A DNA stretch of 64,000 nucleotides from Cyanophora paradoxa (GCA_004431415.1 QPMI01000200.1:69501-133500), one strand, 5' to 3'. Counted from the first letter of the stretch, positions 46,836 to 59,060 are shown. Numbers and translations: made by a program. Notes: generated by a model not told the origin, from the letters alone.

Positions 46836-47400
46836 TTCCCCCGCCCCCACTTTCTCCCGCCCACGTCTCCGCCGCGCTGCGGACACGTGAACCTCGCCGG
46901 AGATCACCGATCGCAGCCGGCCTTCCCGCGTGGAAGCCCGGTCGGCGATCCTCCCTCGGCTCCTCGGACCTCCATCTTCGTCGCTTTCCCCGCCCACTCC
47001 CGCCCGTCGGCCGACGTCCATACGTCGCCGACATCGATTTCCGCACCCGTCATTCCTTTTCCCGGCCGCCGTCGCTCGACGACGCCGCGCCGTCCGTTAC
47101 TCGCCCTTTCCCGCCCTCTCCCCTCGGCTCTCCCTCGCCTCCGCCTCGCTGCGGACGCTACGAGCCTCGGCGGAGACCTCAGATCGCAGCCGGCCCTCCC
47201 GCGCGGAAGCCCGGCCGGTGATCTACGTGCGGCGCCTCGAACCGCCCCCGTCGCCCTTTCCCGCCCTCTCCCCTCGGCTCTTCCCTCGCCTCCGCCTCGC
47301 TGCGGACGCTCCGAGCCTCGGAGGAGATCTTAGCTCGCAGCCGGCCTTCCCGCGTGGAAGCCCGGCCGGTGATCTACTCGCGGCGCCCCGGCTCTCACCC
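46836..47400 (+). repeat. Three ~150-bp imperfect tandem repeats upstream of the gag-like ORF
   Basis: Units near 46840-46990, 47096-47250 and 47250-47395. Each runs from a pyrimidine-rich CTTTCCCGCCCTCTCCCCTC through CTGCGGACGCT.CGAGCCTCG to GATCGCAGCCGGCCTTCCCG and GAAGCCCGG. They end about 200 bp before the ORF start. Could be the leader or part of an LTR of the element; no right-hand LTR lies in the window. Confidence 0.75.
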
Positions 47401-47597
47401 GTCGCCGCCGTCCTTGCCCCGCCCCGCCCGCTCGCCAGCCGACGCTCGTTCGTCGCCGGCACCACCTCCCCGCCCGCTGCACTCCGTCCCGATCCCGGCC
47501 GCCGTCGCGCGTCGACGCCGCGCCGGATCCCCCGCCTTCTCGCCCCCGCTCCGCGGCTCCACGTCGGTCTCCTCCGTCTCTGCCGCGTGCAGACACG

Positions 47598-48438
47598 ATG
47601 GATTCCACGCACTTCGGTGACGCGCCACGCCGGCGGACGGCGACCAACTCCATCCTTCAGGAACTGACGGACATCGCGGCGGTCAACTCCTTCGCATCAG
47701 CAGAACGCGATGCCCTCAACTCTCTCTCCAACACGGAGCAACCTACCCTCATTGACTGCGGCGGAGGCATCTACATTACGAGCCCGGGCAATCCGCTTAC
47801 GCCGCAAGGCGTCGTTGCCTGGCGGGACGACGCCAAGCGGGCGATTGACTCAGACACGAAGCGCTACTCTGACGCGGACGACGGCTCGAAACTCGCATTC
47901 GCGGCGGCAACCATGACAGCCAAGGCGCTCCCGTCACAGTACCAGGCCTCCATCCTTGACATGATCGAGTTCACGCATACGCTCACACGCAAGCTCGCCA
48001 AGACCAAGGAGGAGCTCCGCGATGCAGCCGACACGCTTAACGACCACATCAAGGAGAAGGGCCGGAACGTGGATGACCGATCAGCGGAGACGCGCGAGCA
48101 CCGCCTTACGCTCCTGATGCGACGCGACAAACTTCAGCAACAAATCCGGGAGCTCACCGAACGGATCGAGAGCCACCACTGCATCCGTGGATTCCCGTCA
48201 CTTGTACGCTGGATGGCCATCAACATTACACGACAGGAGCGCCTGCGCACGCAGAACGCCCTCCTTCAACCTTACAACGGGTACCCGCTCCCGACGATGG
48301 TCAGCACCGTGGCCAAGGTCCTGCGCTACGTCGGGGCGGGCGCGATCTGCGCGCTGGAGGGCCAGCCAACACCAATGGAGGTGTACGACCTCATCAGTCA
48401 GATGATCGACGCCAAGGAACTTGACAGCGGACGCTACC
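47598..48438 (+). pseudogene. Gag-like retroelement ORF, part 1 (interrupted)
   Basis: ATG at 47598 starts an intronless frame of 280 codons before the MITE. Helical, charged (TRKLAKTKEELRDAADTLND, LMRRDKLQQQIRELTERIES), with a conserved-looking LRYVGAGAICALEGQPTPME. Capsid-like in character but not matched to a named family. Codon use is strongly C-ending and the lack of introns contrasts with the host genes. Interrupted at 48439 by the CACTA-type MITE. Removing the MITE and one ACC restores the frame into part 2. Confidence 0.5.
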
Positions 48439-48949
48439 CACAGCGGTACGCGTTTGTATGGGCCCATAGACTTGGAAGAATTAACGCTTGGTGGTTAAAA
48501 CTCTGTGTAAAAGCGGTAAGTTTGTTACGTCTACACGTAATTGGTAAGCTCGGAACTTGGACTTGACAATTTAGCGTACCCCGGTTCCTGCCCTAGGTTG
48601 GACTTCGCCGCGGCGAAACCGGCGCAAACCGGCTCCCTGGATCTACAAAAAAGCGACCCCGCCTACAAAACTAAGGTAGATAGATGCTAGATGAGCACAA
48701 CGGCGCGCTCGCGGCGCATTTGGCACGTTTGTTTTCAAGTTCCCACGTTGCGACGATTCCCGGCCGGTCTAGTTTGCAGCTGGCACAACGGTCAAGTTGA
48801 AAAAAAAGCGAGAAAACTTTTGAGTTTCCATTAGCTATTAAGTTAATACTGGCTATACGCGATCGCCAAGATATGGTAAATCTAAGTTCCGCGATCGCCA
48901 AGAATTAACCTTCCATGTCTATGGCGCCATACAAACGCGTACCGCTGTG
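48439..48949. mobile_element. CACTA-type MITE (511 bp) inserted in the gag-like ORF
   Basis: Termini CACAGCGGTACGCGTTTGTA on the left and the same on the reverse strand from the right; the inverted repeat continues with few mismatches to about 40 bp (GGAAG..TTAA). Flanked by ACC on both sides (48436-48438, 48950-48952), the 3-bp duplication of CACTA/EnSpm elements. Interior is AT-richer than the host ORF, with no transposase. Confidence 0.85.
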
Positions 48950-48952
48950 ACC

Positions 48953-51900
48953 CCATCGGTGACTACCAACAGGCCAAGCAGGATAACTTCAAACAGGCTC
49001 GGAAGGCCCTCCCGACACTCAAGGAGACGGCGACGAAGTACCAACCAGCGGACGATGATCTCGGTGACATCAAGGCGTGCAACGACGCGATGGAGAGTTT
49101 CCTACTTGACGTCCCGTGGAACCTCCGCCGCTTCCCGTGGAAAGACGTCTCCCGCCGCTCCGCGACTGTTGCCCCGCCTGCCTCGGCCTCCTCTTCCCGC
49201 TCCGCCGAGAAAACGACCGCCCGTGCCGCGAGCACGCGCGAACCGTTCGACTCCTCGGCCTCCGTTTCCGACGAGCAGCTGGCCGCCCGTGCCGCGCGCA
49301 CGCGCAACCAGCGCTCTCATGACCACGACGACGAGGAGGACGTAGACCACGAGCACACCAAGCCCCGCTCCTCCCAGTCGTCCACGTCGTCGCACCAGCA
49401 TCACCTCGGCTGCTGCGGCGGACAGTACGACAACATGTTCCGTGCAAGCGCCGTCTCGGACCGTGTACTTCAGTTCCAGCTCGGCCAGATCTCGATGGCC
49501 CGCCTTCTCCAAGACTCGCAGGGCACGGAATTTGAAACTCCGCCGACGGATACGATGGTTTACGGCGACGGTGACGAGCCCGAGTACCCGTTCAATTACG
49601 CCGACATTGGTTACGTCTACCAGAATGCGACGGCCCCGCAGACCGCTCCTCTCTACCAGGCGACGGCCCCACCACCCGCTGGCTCGAGCGCGAACTCGAC
49701 CCGGCCCCAGACGCGGCCCTCCGACCATAACTTCAACCTGCCTCGCCTGCAGACGAAGACGGATCTCCTCGCTGGCCTCAACATCCTTCGCCCCGACAAG
49801 CCCGTCCGTCCTAACGGTACACGCTGGCTCTGTGAACGCTGCGTGAAGGCTGGCCTCCCAGAGGACGCCTGCTGGAACTTTGGCGACGATTACCTCCTCT
49901 GCACGACCCACTGGTACCGGTCGGAGCTGCGCAACTTGCCCACCTCCGACCCCATCGTCGCCCAACTCCACCGCACCCTCGGCTTGACCCCGTCTACCTC
50001 GACGTCGACGGGCGTCCCGACCGCTGCGCTACGGACTAAACAGCCTGGCGCTTGCTACCTTTGCGGGGCCTACGGACACTTGGCGGCACACTGCGAGTGG
50101 GTCGACAGGTGTCTCCGCTGCGGACAGAAGGGCCACATCATGAAAGACTGCCCCAACCCGAACGGCGGCGGCCCGGGAGGCCGCGGCGCTGGACGCGGCG
50201 GCCCCGGAGGCGGTCGTGGCGCTCCGGGAGGCGGCCGCGGAGGCTCTGGCGGTGGCTACGGCGGCGGACGTGGTGGTGGTGGTGGCGGCGGCCGTGGCGG
50301 CGCTCCGACGCAGCCCCAAGGCGTCCCCTTCCAGGCCGCGACCTGCACCTCGCGCCCGCCGGTGACGATGGGCATCTCCTACACGGCCTGCCCCCCGCCG
50401 CCCTCCGCTCCCCTCGACGACGAGCCCATGCCCGACGCCCCGACCGCGCCGTCGCACGTCGACGCCGCAGCCTCGGCCTCGCAGTCGGATCTCGTCTCCT
50501 CCTCGACCAACTCCGCGCCGTCGCACGCCGACGCCGCGACCCCAACCCTCCCGACGGCTGTGCCCTCGCGCGTCGAGGCTGCAGTCGCCGTTCCTGCCCT
50601 CCCCGTCGCTGCCACCCGCGTGCCGTCGCGCGACGACGCCACTACGGGCACGACTGCGATTACTACGACACAGGCCCCCGCTCCCGCCTCCTCTACGAGC
50701 ACTCCCTCGACCGTCGGGACCTCGGTACCTCTGACACCGTCGCGCGCCGACGCTGCCACGACTCCTACGGTCCCTGCTGCCTCGACCCGCTTCACCCCGC
50801 CCGCCGCCAAGTCTACCGCACCGTCGCCCGTCGACGCTGCGCGGACGACTCCCGGCCTCAAGACGTCCAAGGAGCTTGCACTCGAGGTGAAAGCACGGCT
50901 CAAGGCGGCGCAGGTCCGGATCCAGGAGCAGGCTCATTGGGCGGCGGAGCGCGCCCTGGGCACCCACGGCTCCAACGTCGCGGCGGTCCGCGTCTGCCCC
51001 GTCAACGTCACCACCGGCGGCCGCTCCTCTCCCCGTCCCCGCTCCGCCCTCAACATCGAGCGCGAGGCGCGCGCGGTGCTTGCTGCAACGCAGGCGATGG
51101 TCATGGGCTCGACGTCTGCACCCCAGCAGCCCGCTGCTTCCAGCAATGCAAGCGGCGCGCCGGCTTCTTCGACCGCTCCGACGGCCGGCCCTCTCACGCC
51201 GGAGCCTGCGCCGTCCAACGTCGACCGCGACCACATTACGCCGGCGCTCCAAGTGTACGGAGCACCCGTTCCCGGCGCGGAGGACGTTGCGCGCCCGTAC
51301 CTCGAGCTCCTCGCCTACGCTGCACACGCCAAGCGGCAGGACAATATCAACTACCCTGCCGACGTCGTCAGCTCTGCTCACTACCCGACGGGCTTCCCGG
51401 GAGGCGACTTCCGCACGGTTACGTTCGAGGCCCTCCTCATCGTTCCTGTGCAGGGCAAGACGTTGGCGATCGCTGCTCCCAGGGGACCCGCCCTCTGCTC
51501 GCGGCAAGCCGGCAAGCGGCCGCGCGGTTACACTTACGACTCGCGAGTCGCCGGCGAGACTTCGTCGTACTTCATCAAGCCGCACCACAACTTCCGCCCC
51601 TGCTTCATGCAGGCGCAGGACGACGTGACGGACTTGTATGCGGTCGACCTCCGCACGGACAGCTCCTCCGCTGCCGCCGGCAAGCAACAGGAACCCGACT
51701 GTACCGCTTCGCACGCAAGGCGCTTCCAGTCACCCGTACTACACGGTCCTGATGGCGGCCGGCCCGGACCTCCCCGACGGCAAGGCAACCCGCAGGGCTT
51801 ACCAGAAGGCTTTCGCGGCCGTCGTGGATGGTACGGCGACGAAGGAGCAGCAGGACGTGGTACTCCGCGAGGGCGTTCGGCAGCGTCCGCACACCAACTG

Positions 51901-52674
51901 GCACCTGGCCCACGCCTCGAGCTCCAAGGCCTCGGGGACTCCGTCGTCTTCGTCGACGCCCTCCCGCCCGACAGCGACCACGGCCGCGCAGCCGTCGTCA
52001 CACGCGCAGCCTACACCGCCCGTGCAGCTGTCCTCGTCCACGGCCACGCAGCCGTCGACGTCGTCAGCCCCACACGCGACTCGGACCTCGACCGACGCCC
52101 CGTCCGACGAGATGGCGTTTCCGGCGTGCACGCAGAGCGCGTTTGCCCAGACGTATGCAGACCTGTACACCCTGCAGCTCCGCCGCAGGGGCGACATCCG
52201 CTTCGACAGCTGGTCCTCGGTGGTGCACGACATCATTGCGTACCTGAAGACTGAGAAGCCGCCCCGCCCGAAGCTTGCTCTGGGGGTCGCAATGCACCTT
52301 ACGGGCACGCCCTCCTTCGCTCACCTGCCGGCGCTGGATCCCGTTGCTCTCTCGCGCGAGTTCGGCCTCAGCCCCATCCCCATCTACATCCCCCCCGCCT
52401 TCCCCGCTGCCGCGGCTCCGACGCGATCGGACCCGCCGCATGCTGCGGTGCCAACGACGGCGACGACGAATCAGCGTCCCGCGGGGCCGCCGCACCTCAC
52501 GGAGCCCTGGCCACCCCTAGAGGTGCTTGGTACGGCGTTGATCATGACCCCGGCTTCTGCGAACCCGCCGATCGCAGCAACGCTGGCCACGATGCCCTCG
52601 ACGCCGGCGCCCCCGCCCGCGCTCTCCGACTCGACGATGGCGACGTTCCGCAACACCATCCGCGCTTGCCTCGC
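48953..52674 (+). pseudogene. Gag-like retroelement ORF, part 2, with two CCHC zinc knuckles
   Basis: Continues part 1 in frame (GDYQQAKQDNFKQARKALPT). Features: a Cys/His-rich segment (RWLCERCVKAGLPEDACW.. CTTHW, 49825-49915); two zinc knuckles CYLCGAYGHLAAHC (50053-50094) and CLRCGQKGHIMKDC (50113-50152), both C-x2-C-x4-H-x4-C; an RGG-like Gly/Arg tract (50161-50310); then a linker with repeated PSHVDAA / PSRADAA motifs (50450-50840); then a folded-looking region (YLELLAYAAHAKRQDNINYP, GETSSYFIKPHHNFRPCFMQ). Two apparent single-base losses near 51690 and 51735 shift the frame twice, after which SHPYYTVLMAAGPDLPDGKA runs on to 52674. No protease, RT or integrase is seen before the insertion. 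Confidence 0.55.
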
Positions 52675-52905
52675 TACCCCGGCACTTTTGGCTCACCCAC
52701 GCATTGCGTCGAAATTTGAGTCATTTTTCGACGCAGTGCTCCGAAATTTCACGCAATGCTTGAAAATGCGTCGGGGTTTCAAGCAGCGCTTGAAACCCCA
52801 CGCAGTGCGACGCAGCTGCCCGAAACTTCGAAGCACCGCGACTGCGCCAAATTCCCACTGCGTCTGGCTGCGTCGAGCGATGCAGCCTCAGGGCCTGGCA
52901 GCGCT
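52675..52905 (+). repeat. Left terminal and subterminal GACGCA-rich zone of the foldback element
   Basis: The 37-bp terminal repeat is followed by many variants of TTGAAA, GACGCAGTG and CACGCAATGC in both orientations (52700-52890). Such clustered short motifs are typical transposase-binding zones in other DNA transposons (known); here it is inference. Confidence 0.8.
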
Positions 52906-53264
52906 AGCAGGCGCTATAGCTAGTACTAGTAGCTCGTAACCCATGCGGATTGCGGATTCAATGATTGCAGCGCGCGCGCTCGGATCCACTGGGGCAGATC
53001 CGAGTGCGCGGGCGGATTGCAGCGCGCGCGCGGCTGTACCAGTACCGCAGTACTAGTATATACGTACGTGCATGCTTAGTTTGCTCGCGCTTCTGGGCCG
53101 CTGGGCCGCGGCCGGGCCACAGCGGCGACAGGCCCGTGGCCAGCTATTGTGAATCTGTGGCATGCGCTGTTCATAAAAAGATGATGAACTGGAAGTATAC
53201 AGGCTGTCCGGGATCCGAAATCTATCACACGCACCAGCCCCTGAAGCCCGAATCCGAGCGCTAG

Positions 53265-55774
53265 CTAGTTGCCGAGAAAACGAAAACTAACTGCAATCAG
53301 CTGCCGAACAGCGGGAAGTGCTGCTGTCCTGCCTGCAGCATCGTCCGCCGGCGGCACAGGCAGAATGCGCCCTCGCCGCACTCGCTGCGGCAAGTCACCG
53401 CGCTCGCTGCGCTCAGAATAAGCGGACTCCTAGCTTAAAGAGAGAAGTGGGAAGCAAGGGGACGTCTGCGCACCGAGGAGAGGGTAGCAGTCCCGCTTCC
53501 TCCGCATCCAGCATCCCTTGCCCGTGCCCGACGTCGAAGGCAGAGCGCTCGCTGCGCACGGAGAGGAATGTCAATCTAATGAAAAGAGAATGCGCGCCGA
53601 TTAACAGACCGCACCTGCGGCCGAGCGCCCACACCATGGACTGGAAGAGCGCCTCCTCTGGCCAAAAGGGCGGAGGCGTTGATGGCGCTCGCCGCGCTGC
53701 GGCATCACGGTCAGCGCGCGGATCGAACGAAGATAAGCGAGTGGTGACCGGCAAACGGACCGCTGTGCACCACAGCAGGGTGAGTGAGCAGCAGGCCGGC
53801 TCGCGCCGCGTCCGGGCCGGTCCGGCATCCCTCGACCGCGATGCCGAAGCTGCGTTCGGAGCGTCAACCGAAAGAAGAGAAGAATGCGCGCCGGCAAACG
53901 ACCGCACCTGCCGCACCTGCGCCCCAGCGGCCGCAAGCACAAGAACTCCGAGGCCGCGGCCGTCCAGAAGCCACGCGTCCGAGAACGGCACCCGCTCCGC
54001 TGCGCACGCGGCCGGCGTCACAAAAACATCAACGCGAGAGTAGCGGAAACAAGAGCGAGCACCTGGCCTGCGGGAGAAGACGCTAGGCGAACTGGATGGT
54101 GGTGCTCTGCTCGCGCGGGCCAGTCACCCCGTTCCCTGGACCGCCAGCGGAATGAGGGATTGGGGCAAAGGAGATGAAACGAAAAAGCACCTTGCTTCGC
54201 ATCGGCAGCCGCCTTCTCCTTTTTGCGCGAGCCGACCAAAAGAAGGAACACTTGGCGGCGGCGGCCGGGCTAAGAATGCAGATCAAGGGCGCTTGAAGAG
54301 GCAAGAACGACGCGTACACGAGCGCTCTTCGCCACGAGCGGGCGCCCGCCGCCCTGGGGCAGCGCTCTGCTTTTGAAATCAGGCCGGCGACAGGCGGGGG
54401 ACGCGAGAGGATGCAAGTAGGCACCTTCGAACGTCGTTCGCGCTCGAGGCTCGTCAAGTTCGCGGCAGCTGTGCGGACTCCGTTTGACCTGTTTGAAATT
54501 GTGGAGTAAGGGAGACCAGGATGCGCTGCGGTGGAGAGCCAGCGCCGACGCACCGAGATTGCATTGCGTCCCGTGCTGGAGGCCGCAGCCAGTTCTTGCC
54601 CTGCGTGCTCTTCAAAGTGCAAGGCCGGAATTCGGGGTACACAGCTGTTGGGCGAAAGCGGCAGCGACACCAACAGCGATATCGATCGAGGATGCTTGAG
54701 GTTGCCCTTCGGCTCAGCTTTCCGAGGAAGCCTGAGCGGTCCCATGCTCCTTCGCAGCTCGCTCGGCCGCGGTGCCGAGCACGTTGGCGGAAGCTCGCAG
54801 ATGCGGCGCGCGGCCCTTTCGTTAGCTATAGCTAGGCGCATGTGGCCCGTGTTCTCGCAGCTGCATGTCTATGCCCTGGCGTGGCCGTGTTTCCGTGCGG
54901 CGCCGCGTTCACGGCCTGCCTTCCTCCCACAAACCGACGACGTGCGTCTATGCCGTGCCCTCCGCGTTCCACGCGTGACGTACAGCTCACTCGATTTCGC
55001 AGGGATCGCCGGCGGTGAGCCCGTCGGCCCAGTTGGTTGGCCCTGCGCCCAAGCCGAGCCAAGGTGCGGCGGCCGCCTGGCCGGGAACGGGGGACAGGCG
55101 AACTGCCGCACGCTTCTCGCTGTTGATCTCTCCTTCGTAGCGGGCGATGGAGTGCCGGCACGCCGCTGGCGGCGAGCGCGCCCTGCCGAGCGCGTCGCCA
55201 TCGCCGGGGGTGGGCCACCGGACCATAGCTTTGCGTCAGCGGCGCGCGAACGCATGTCTCACGATTCTTGCTTGCGTTCCAGGCGCTGGATCGCGCGCGC
55301 CGTCTCCAGGCTCCGAATTCTGGACCCCTCTTCCACAGCTTGGTGAGGCTCAGGCCTAGACGAGGTGAGTTGAGCGGTCTGTGTGCGTACGCGTCGCTGA
55401 CAAGGCGCTCCTGTCGCGCAGGATGATCGAGTCCCGGGGCGATGGTCGGAGGAGCGGAGGGCGGCAGCATGGATTGCACGGCGGGGCGTAGGATCGGCGG
55501 GCGGCGGCCCGGGGCGCACGCCTCGCGCGCCGCCGGCTGCCCGCCCGCCCCGGCCCGCCCCGGCGCCGTCGCTTCGCCCGCCCCGGCGCCTTCGCCCCGC
55601 TCCGCCCCGTCGCTTTCGCCCCGCCCCGCAGAGTCGGTGCGCCGTGCTGAGCGCCCTGCCCGGCACAGCCCGGCCTGCCTGCTGCTGACGCCCTCGCAGC
55701 TCTCGAGGATTTTGAATTTTCGGGGCGTCCCGCTGCCGCGGGAGAGGATCTTCGAGCGCCCCGCCGCCCCCGCC
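53265..55774. repeat. Left long inverted arm of the foldback element
   Basis: Runs from CTAGTTGCCGAGAAAACG to GCGCCCCGCCGCCCCCGCCG. Its reverse complement occupies 59061-61462 with high identity except for an outer segment (about 53560-53860), which is shorter or substituted in the right arm. Confidence 0.9.
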
Positions 55775-55799
55775 GTCCTCAGGGGACAGCGCCGGGGGT

Positions 55800-56205
55800 C
55801 GCGGAAGCTCAGCAGGCGGCGGCGCGGCTCACCTGGCGGGGCGGAGGCGCGGCGGGCGGCGGCACGGCTCGCCGGGAGGGGCGGCGGCGCGGCGGGCGGC
55901 GCGCAGCTCGCCGGGCGGGGCGAGGGTGCGGCGGGCGGCGGCGAAGCTCGGCGGGCGGGGCGCGGGAGCGGCGGGCGGCGGCGCGGCTCGCCAGGCGGGC
56001 GGAGGCGCGGCGGGCGGCGCCGCGGCTCGCGGGGCGGGGCGGAGGCGCAGCGTGCTGCGGCCCGGCTCGCCGCACGGGGTGGAGGCGCGGCTGGCGGCGG
56101 CGCGGCTCGCCAGGGGGGCGGAGGCGCAGCAGGCGGACAGGACGGCAGGCGCGGCGGGCGGCGGCGTGGCTCGCGGGCGCCGCGGTGGCGCGACGCGGCT
56201 TCGAT
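55800..56205 (+). repeat. GC-rich minisatellite, left
   Basis: About nine degenerate units of ~40-45 bp built on CGGCTCGCCGGGCGGGGCGG and AGGCGCGGCGGGCGGCGGCG. The opposite-strand version lies at 58240-58860. Confidence 0.85.
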
Positions 56206-56254
56206 TCGTGATCACTGATCATGAGCGTGATGATCTCTTGTCATTCAATTTAAA

Positions 56255-58190
56255 CAGATCCGAGGCTGCGCTGCCCTGCAACTTGGCACAAATGAAGTGT
56301 TGGCAATTGGGGCCCACTATTGCTTGGCGAGGCACCAGCACCTTTTCAGCGCTTGCCACTATTAAAATCAAATCTAGCGCCTTTGATATAGTCCAGGTAC
56401 GCTTCTCCAGTCAGTGAAAAGGCCGGGATCTTTTCCTGGCTTCATGATCAATTCTCATGATCATCATGAACACTGCATGCATGGGTGCTCAGATCCTCAC
56501 TGCGAGCCAAATTGAAACTCGGGGCCCATATTGCATACGCCCGCGAGCATGCTGTTGGGGGTTCTCGAGGGCGCTGGATTTGATTATGAAGTCGGTTGAA
56601 GACAGATCCGAGGCTGCGCTGCCCTGCAACTTGGCACAAATGAAGTGTTGGCAATTGGGGCCCACTATTGCTTGGCGAGGCACCAGCACCTTTTCAGCGC
56701 TTGCCACTATTGAAATCAAATCTAGCGCCTTTGATATAGTCCAGGTACGCTTCTCCAGTCAGTGAAAAGGCCGGGATCTTTTCCTGGCTTCATGATCAAT
56801 TCTCATGATCATCATGAACACTGCATGCATGGGTGCTCAGATCCTCACTGCGAGCCAAATTGAAACTCGGGGCCCATATTGCATACGCCCGCGAGCATGC
56901 TGTTGGGGGTTCTCGAGGGCGCTGGATTTGATTATGAAGTTGGTTTAAGACAGATCCGAGGCTGCGCTGCCCTGCAACTTGGCACAAATGAAGTGTTGGC
57001 AATTGGGGCCCACTATTGCTTGGCGAGGCACCAGCACCTTTTCAGCGCTTGCCACTATCAAAATCAAATCTAGCGCCTTTGATATAGTCCAGGTACGCTT
57101 CTCCAGTCAGTGAAAAGGCCGGGATCTTTTCCTGGCTTCATGATCAATTCTCATGATCATCATGAACACTGCATGCATGGGTGCTCAGATCCTCACTGCG
57201 AGCCAAATTGAAACTCGGGGCCCATATTGCATACGCCCGCGAGCCGCTGAGCATGCTGTTGGGGGTTCTCGAGGGCGCTGGATTTGATTATGAAGTCGGT
57301 TGAAGACAGATCCGAGGCTGCGCTGCCCTGCAACTTGGCACAAATGAAGTGTTGGCAATTGGGGCCCACTATTGCTTGGCGAGGCACCAGCACCTTTTCA
57401 GCGCTTGCCACTATTAAAATCAAATCTAGCGCCTTTGATATAGTCCAGGTACGCTTCTCCAGTCAGTGAAAAGGCCGGGATCTTTTCCTGGCTTCATGAT
57501 CAATTCTCATGATCATCATGAACACTGCATGCATGGGTGCTCAGATCCTCACTGCGAGCCAAATTGAAACTCGGGGCCCATATTGCATACGCCCGCGAGC
57601 ATGCTGTTGGGGTTCTCGAGGGCGCTGGATTTGATTATGAAGTTGGTTTAAGACAGATCCGAGGCTGCGCTGCCCTGCAACTTGGCACAAATGAAGTGTT
57701 GGCAATTGGGGCCCACTATTGCTTGGCGAGGCACCAGCACCTTTTCAGCGCTTGCCACTATTAAAATCAAATCTAGCGCCTTTGATATAGTCCAGGTACG
57801 CTTCTCCAGTCAGTGAAAAGGCCGGGATCTTTTCCTGGCTTCATGATCAATTCTCAGAGTCTCATGATCATCATGAACACTGCATGCATGGGTGCTCAGA
57901 TCCTCACTGCGAGCCAAATTGAAACTCGGGGCCCACATTGCATACGCCCGCGAGCATGCTGTTGGGGGTTCTCGAGGGCGCTGGATTTGATTATGAAGTT
58001 GGTTTAAGACAGATCCGAGGCTGCGCTGCCCTGCAACTTGGCACAAATGAAGTGTTGGCAATTGGGGCCCACTATTGCTTGGCGAGGTACAAGCACCTTT
58101 TCAGCGCTTGCCACTATCAAAATCAATTCTAGCGTTTTTGATATAGCCTAGATACGCTTCTCCAGTCAGTGAAAAGGCCGGGATCTTTGC
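56255..58190 (+). repeat. Central tandem array of ~350-bp units (five full, one partial)
   Basis: Unit starts (CAGATCCGAGGCTGCGCTGC) at 56255, 56603, 56951, 57307, 57654 and 58010; periods 348, 348, 356, 347, 356. Units are almost identical, with AT-richer sequence than the arms. Small indels: a CGCTGAG insertion near 57245 and AGAGTCT near 57856. Each unit holds TCATGATCAATTCTCATGAT and GAACACTGCATGCATGG palindromic words. Short open frames repeat with each unit but show no coding signature. Confidence 0.95.
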
Positions 58191-58239
58191 TGGGCCTCAT
58201 GATCATGATCAGTGATCATGATCATCATGAGCACTACAC

Positions 58240-58860
58240 CGCCTGGCGACCCGCGCCACCGCCGCCGCGCCTCCGCTCCGCCCCGCGAGCCGCGCCGCCA
58301 CCCTGAGCCCCCGCCCGTCCGACGAGCCGCGTCGCCGCCCGACGCGTTTCCGCCCCGCCCCGCGAGCCGCGGCGCCGCTCGCCGCGCCCCCGCCCCGCCG
58401 GCGACCCGCGCCGCCGCCCGCAGCGCCTCCGACCTGCCCGGCGGGCCGCGCCTCCGCCCGCCGCGCCTCCGCCCCGCCCCGCGAGCCGCGGCGCCGCCCG
58501 CCGCGCCTCCGCCCCGCCCCGCGAGCCGCGCCTCCGCCCGCCACGCCTCCGCCCTGCCCGGCGAGCCGCGCCTCCGCTCGCCGCGCCTCCGCCCCGCCCC
58601 GCGAGCCGCGGCGCCGCCCGCCGCGCCCCGCCCCGCCCCGCGAGCTGCGCCGCCACCCGCTGAGCCCCGCCCTGCCCGGAAAGCCGAGTCGCTGCCCGAC
58701 GCGCCTCCGCCCCGTCCGGCGAGCCGCGTCGCCGCCCGCCGAGCCTCCGTCCCGCCCGCGAGCTGCGCCGCCGCCCCCGCGCCCCCGCCCCGCCCAGTGA
58801 GCCGCGCCGCCACCCTGCCCGGAGAGCCGCGCTCGCCGCGTCTCCCACCTGGCCGGAGGG
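58240..58860 (-). repeat. GC-rich minisatellite, right (inverted relative to the left one)
   Basis: C-rich on the + strand (CGCGAGCCGCGGCGCCGCCC, CGCCGCGCCTCCGCCCCGCC), about 14 degenerate ~40-45-bp units; longer than the left block. Confidence 0.85.
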
Positions 58861-59060
58861 AGCTGTGCCACCACCCGCTGTCTCGCTGAACCCGCCAGGC
58901 AAGTTAAGCGGGGGAGAGAGGGGGAGGGAGGGAGAGCCGTGGGCGAGGGGAGGGCATACTCCGAGGCGCTTCGGCGCGGCGGCGGCAGGGCTCTTGCGGC
59001 CGCGGGGTGCACAGGCAGCCGCGAGGGCGGCGCGGGGCGCTTGTCGTTGTGCGGCGCGGC

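Noticed and set aside
50029-51714. 561-codon minus-strand frame and 566-codon alternative + frame within the gag-like ORF
   Set aside because: Both are stop-free only because of the high GC content. Neither has the zinc knuckles, and they do not connect across the transposon junctions.
53318-54043. Possible protein in the foldback arm (also present at 63118 and, inverted, near 61000)
   Set aside because: Low-complexity Arg/Ala/Ser composition, no motif, and frameshifts between copies 1 and 2 caused by single-base indels.
56255-58190. CRISPR-like or gene-family reading of the central repeats
   Set aside because: Whole ~350-bp units repeat head to tail with no unique spacers, so it is a tandem array. 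The host is eukaryotic.
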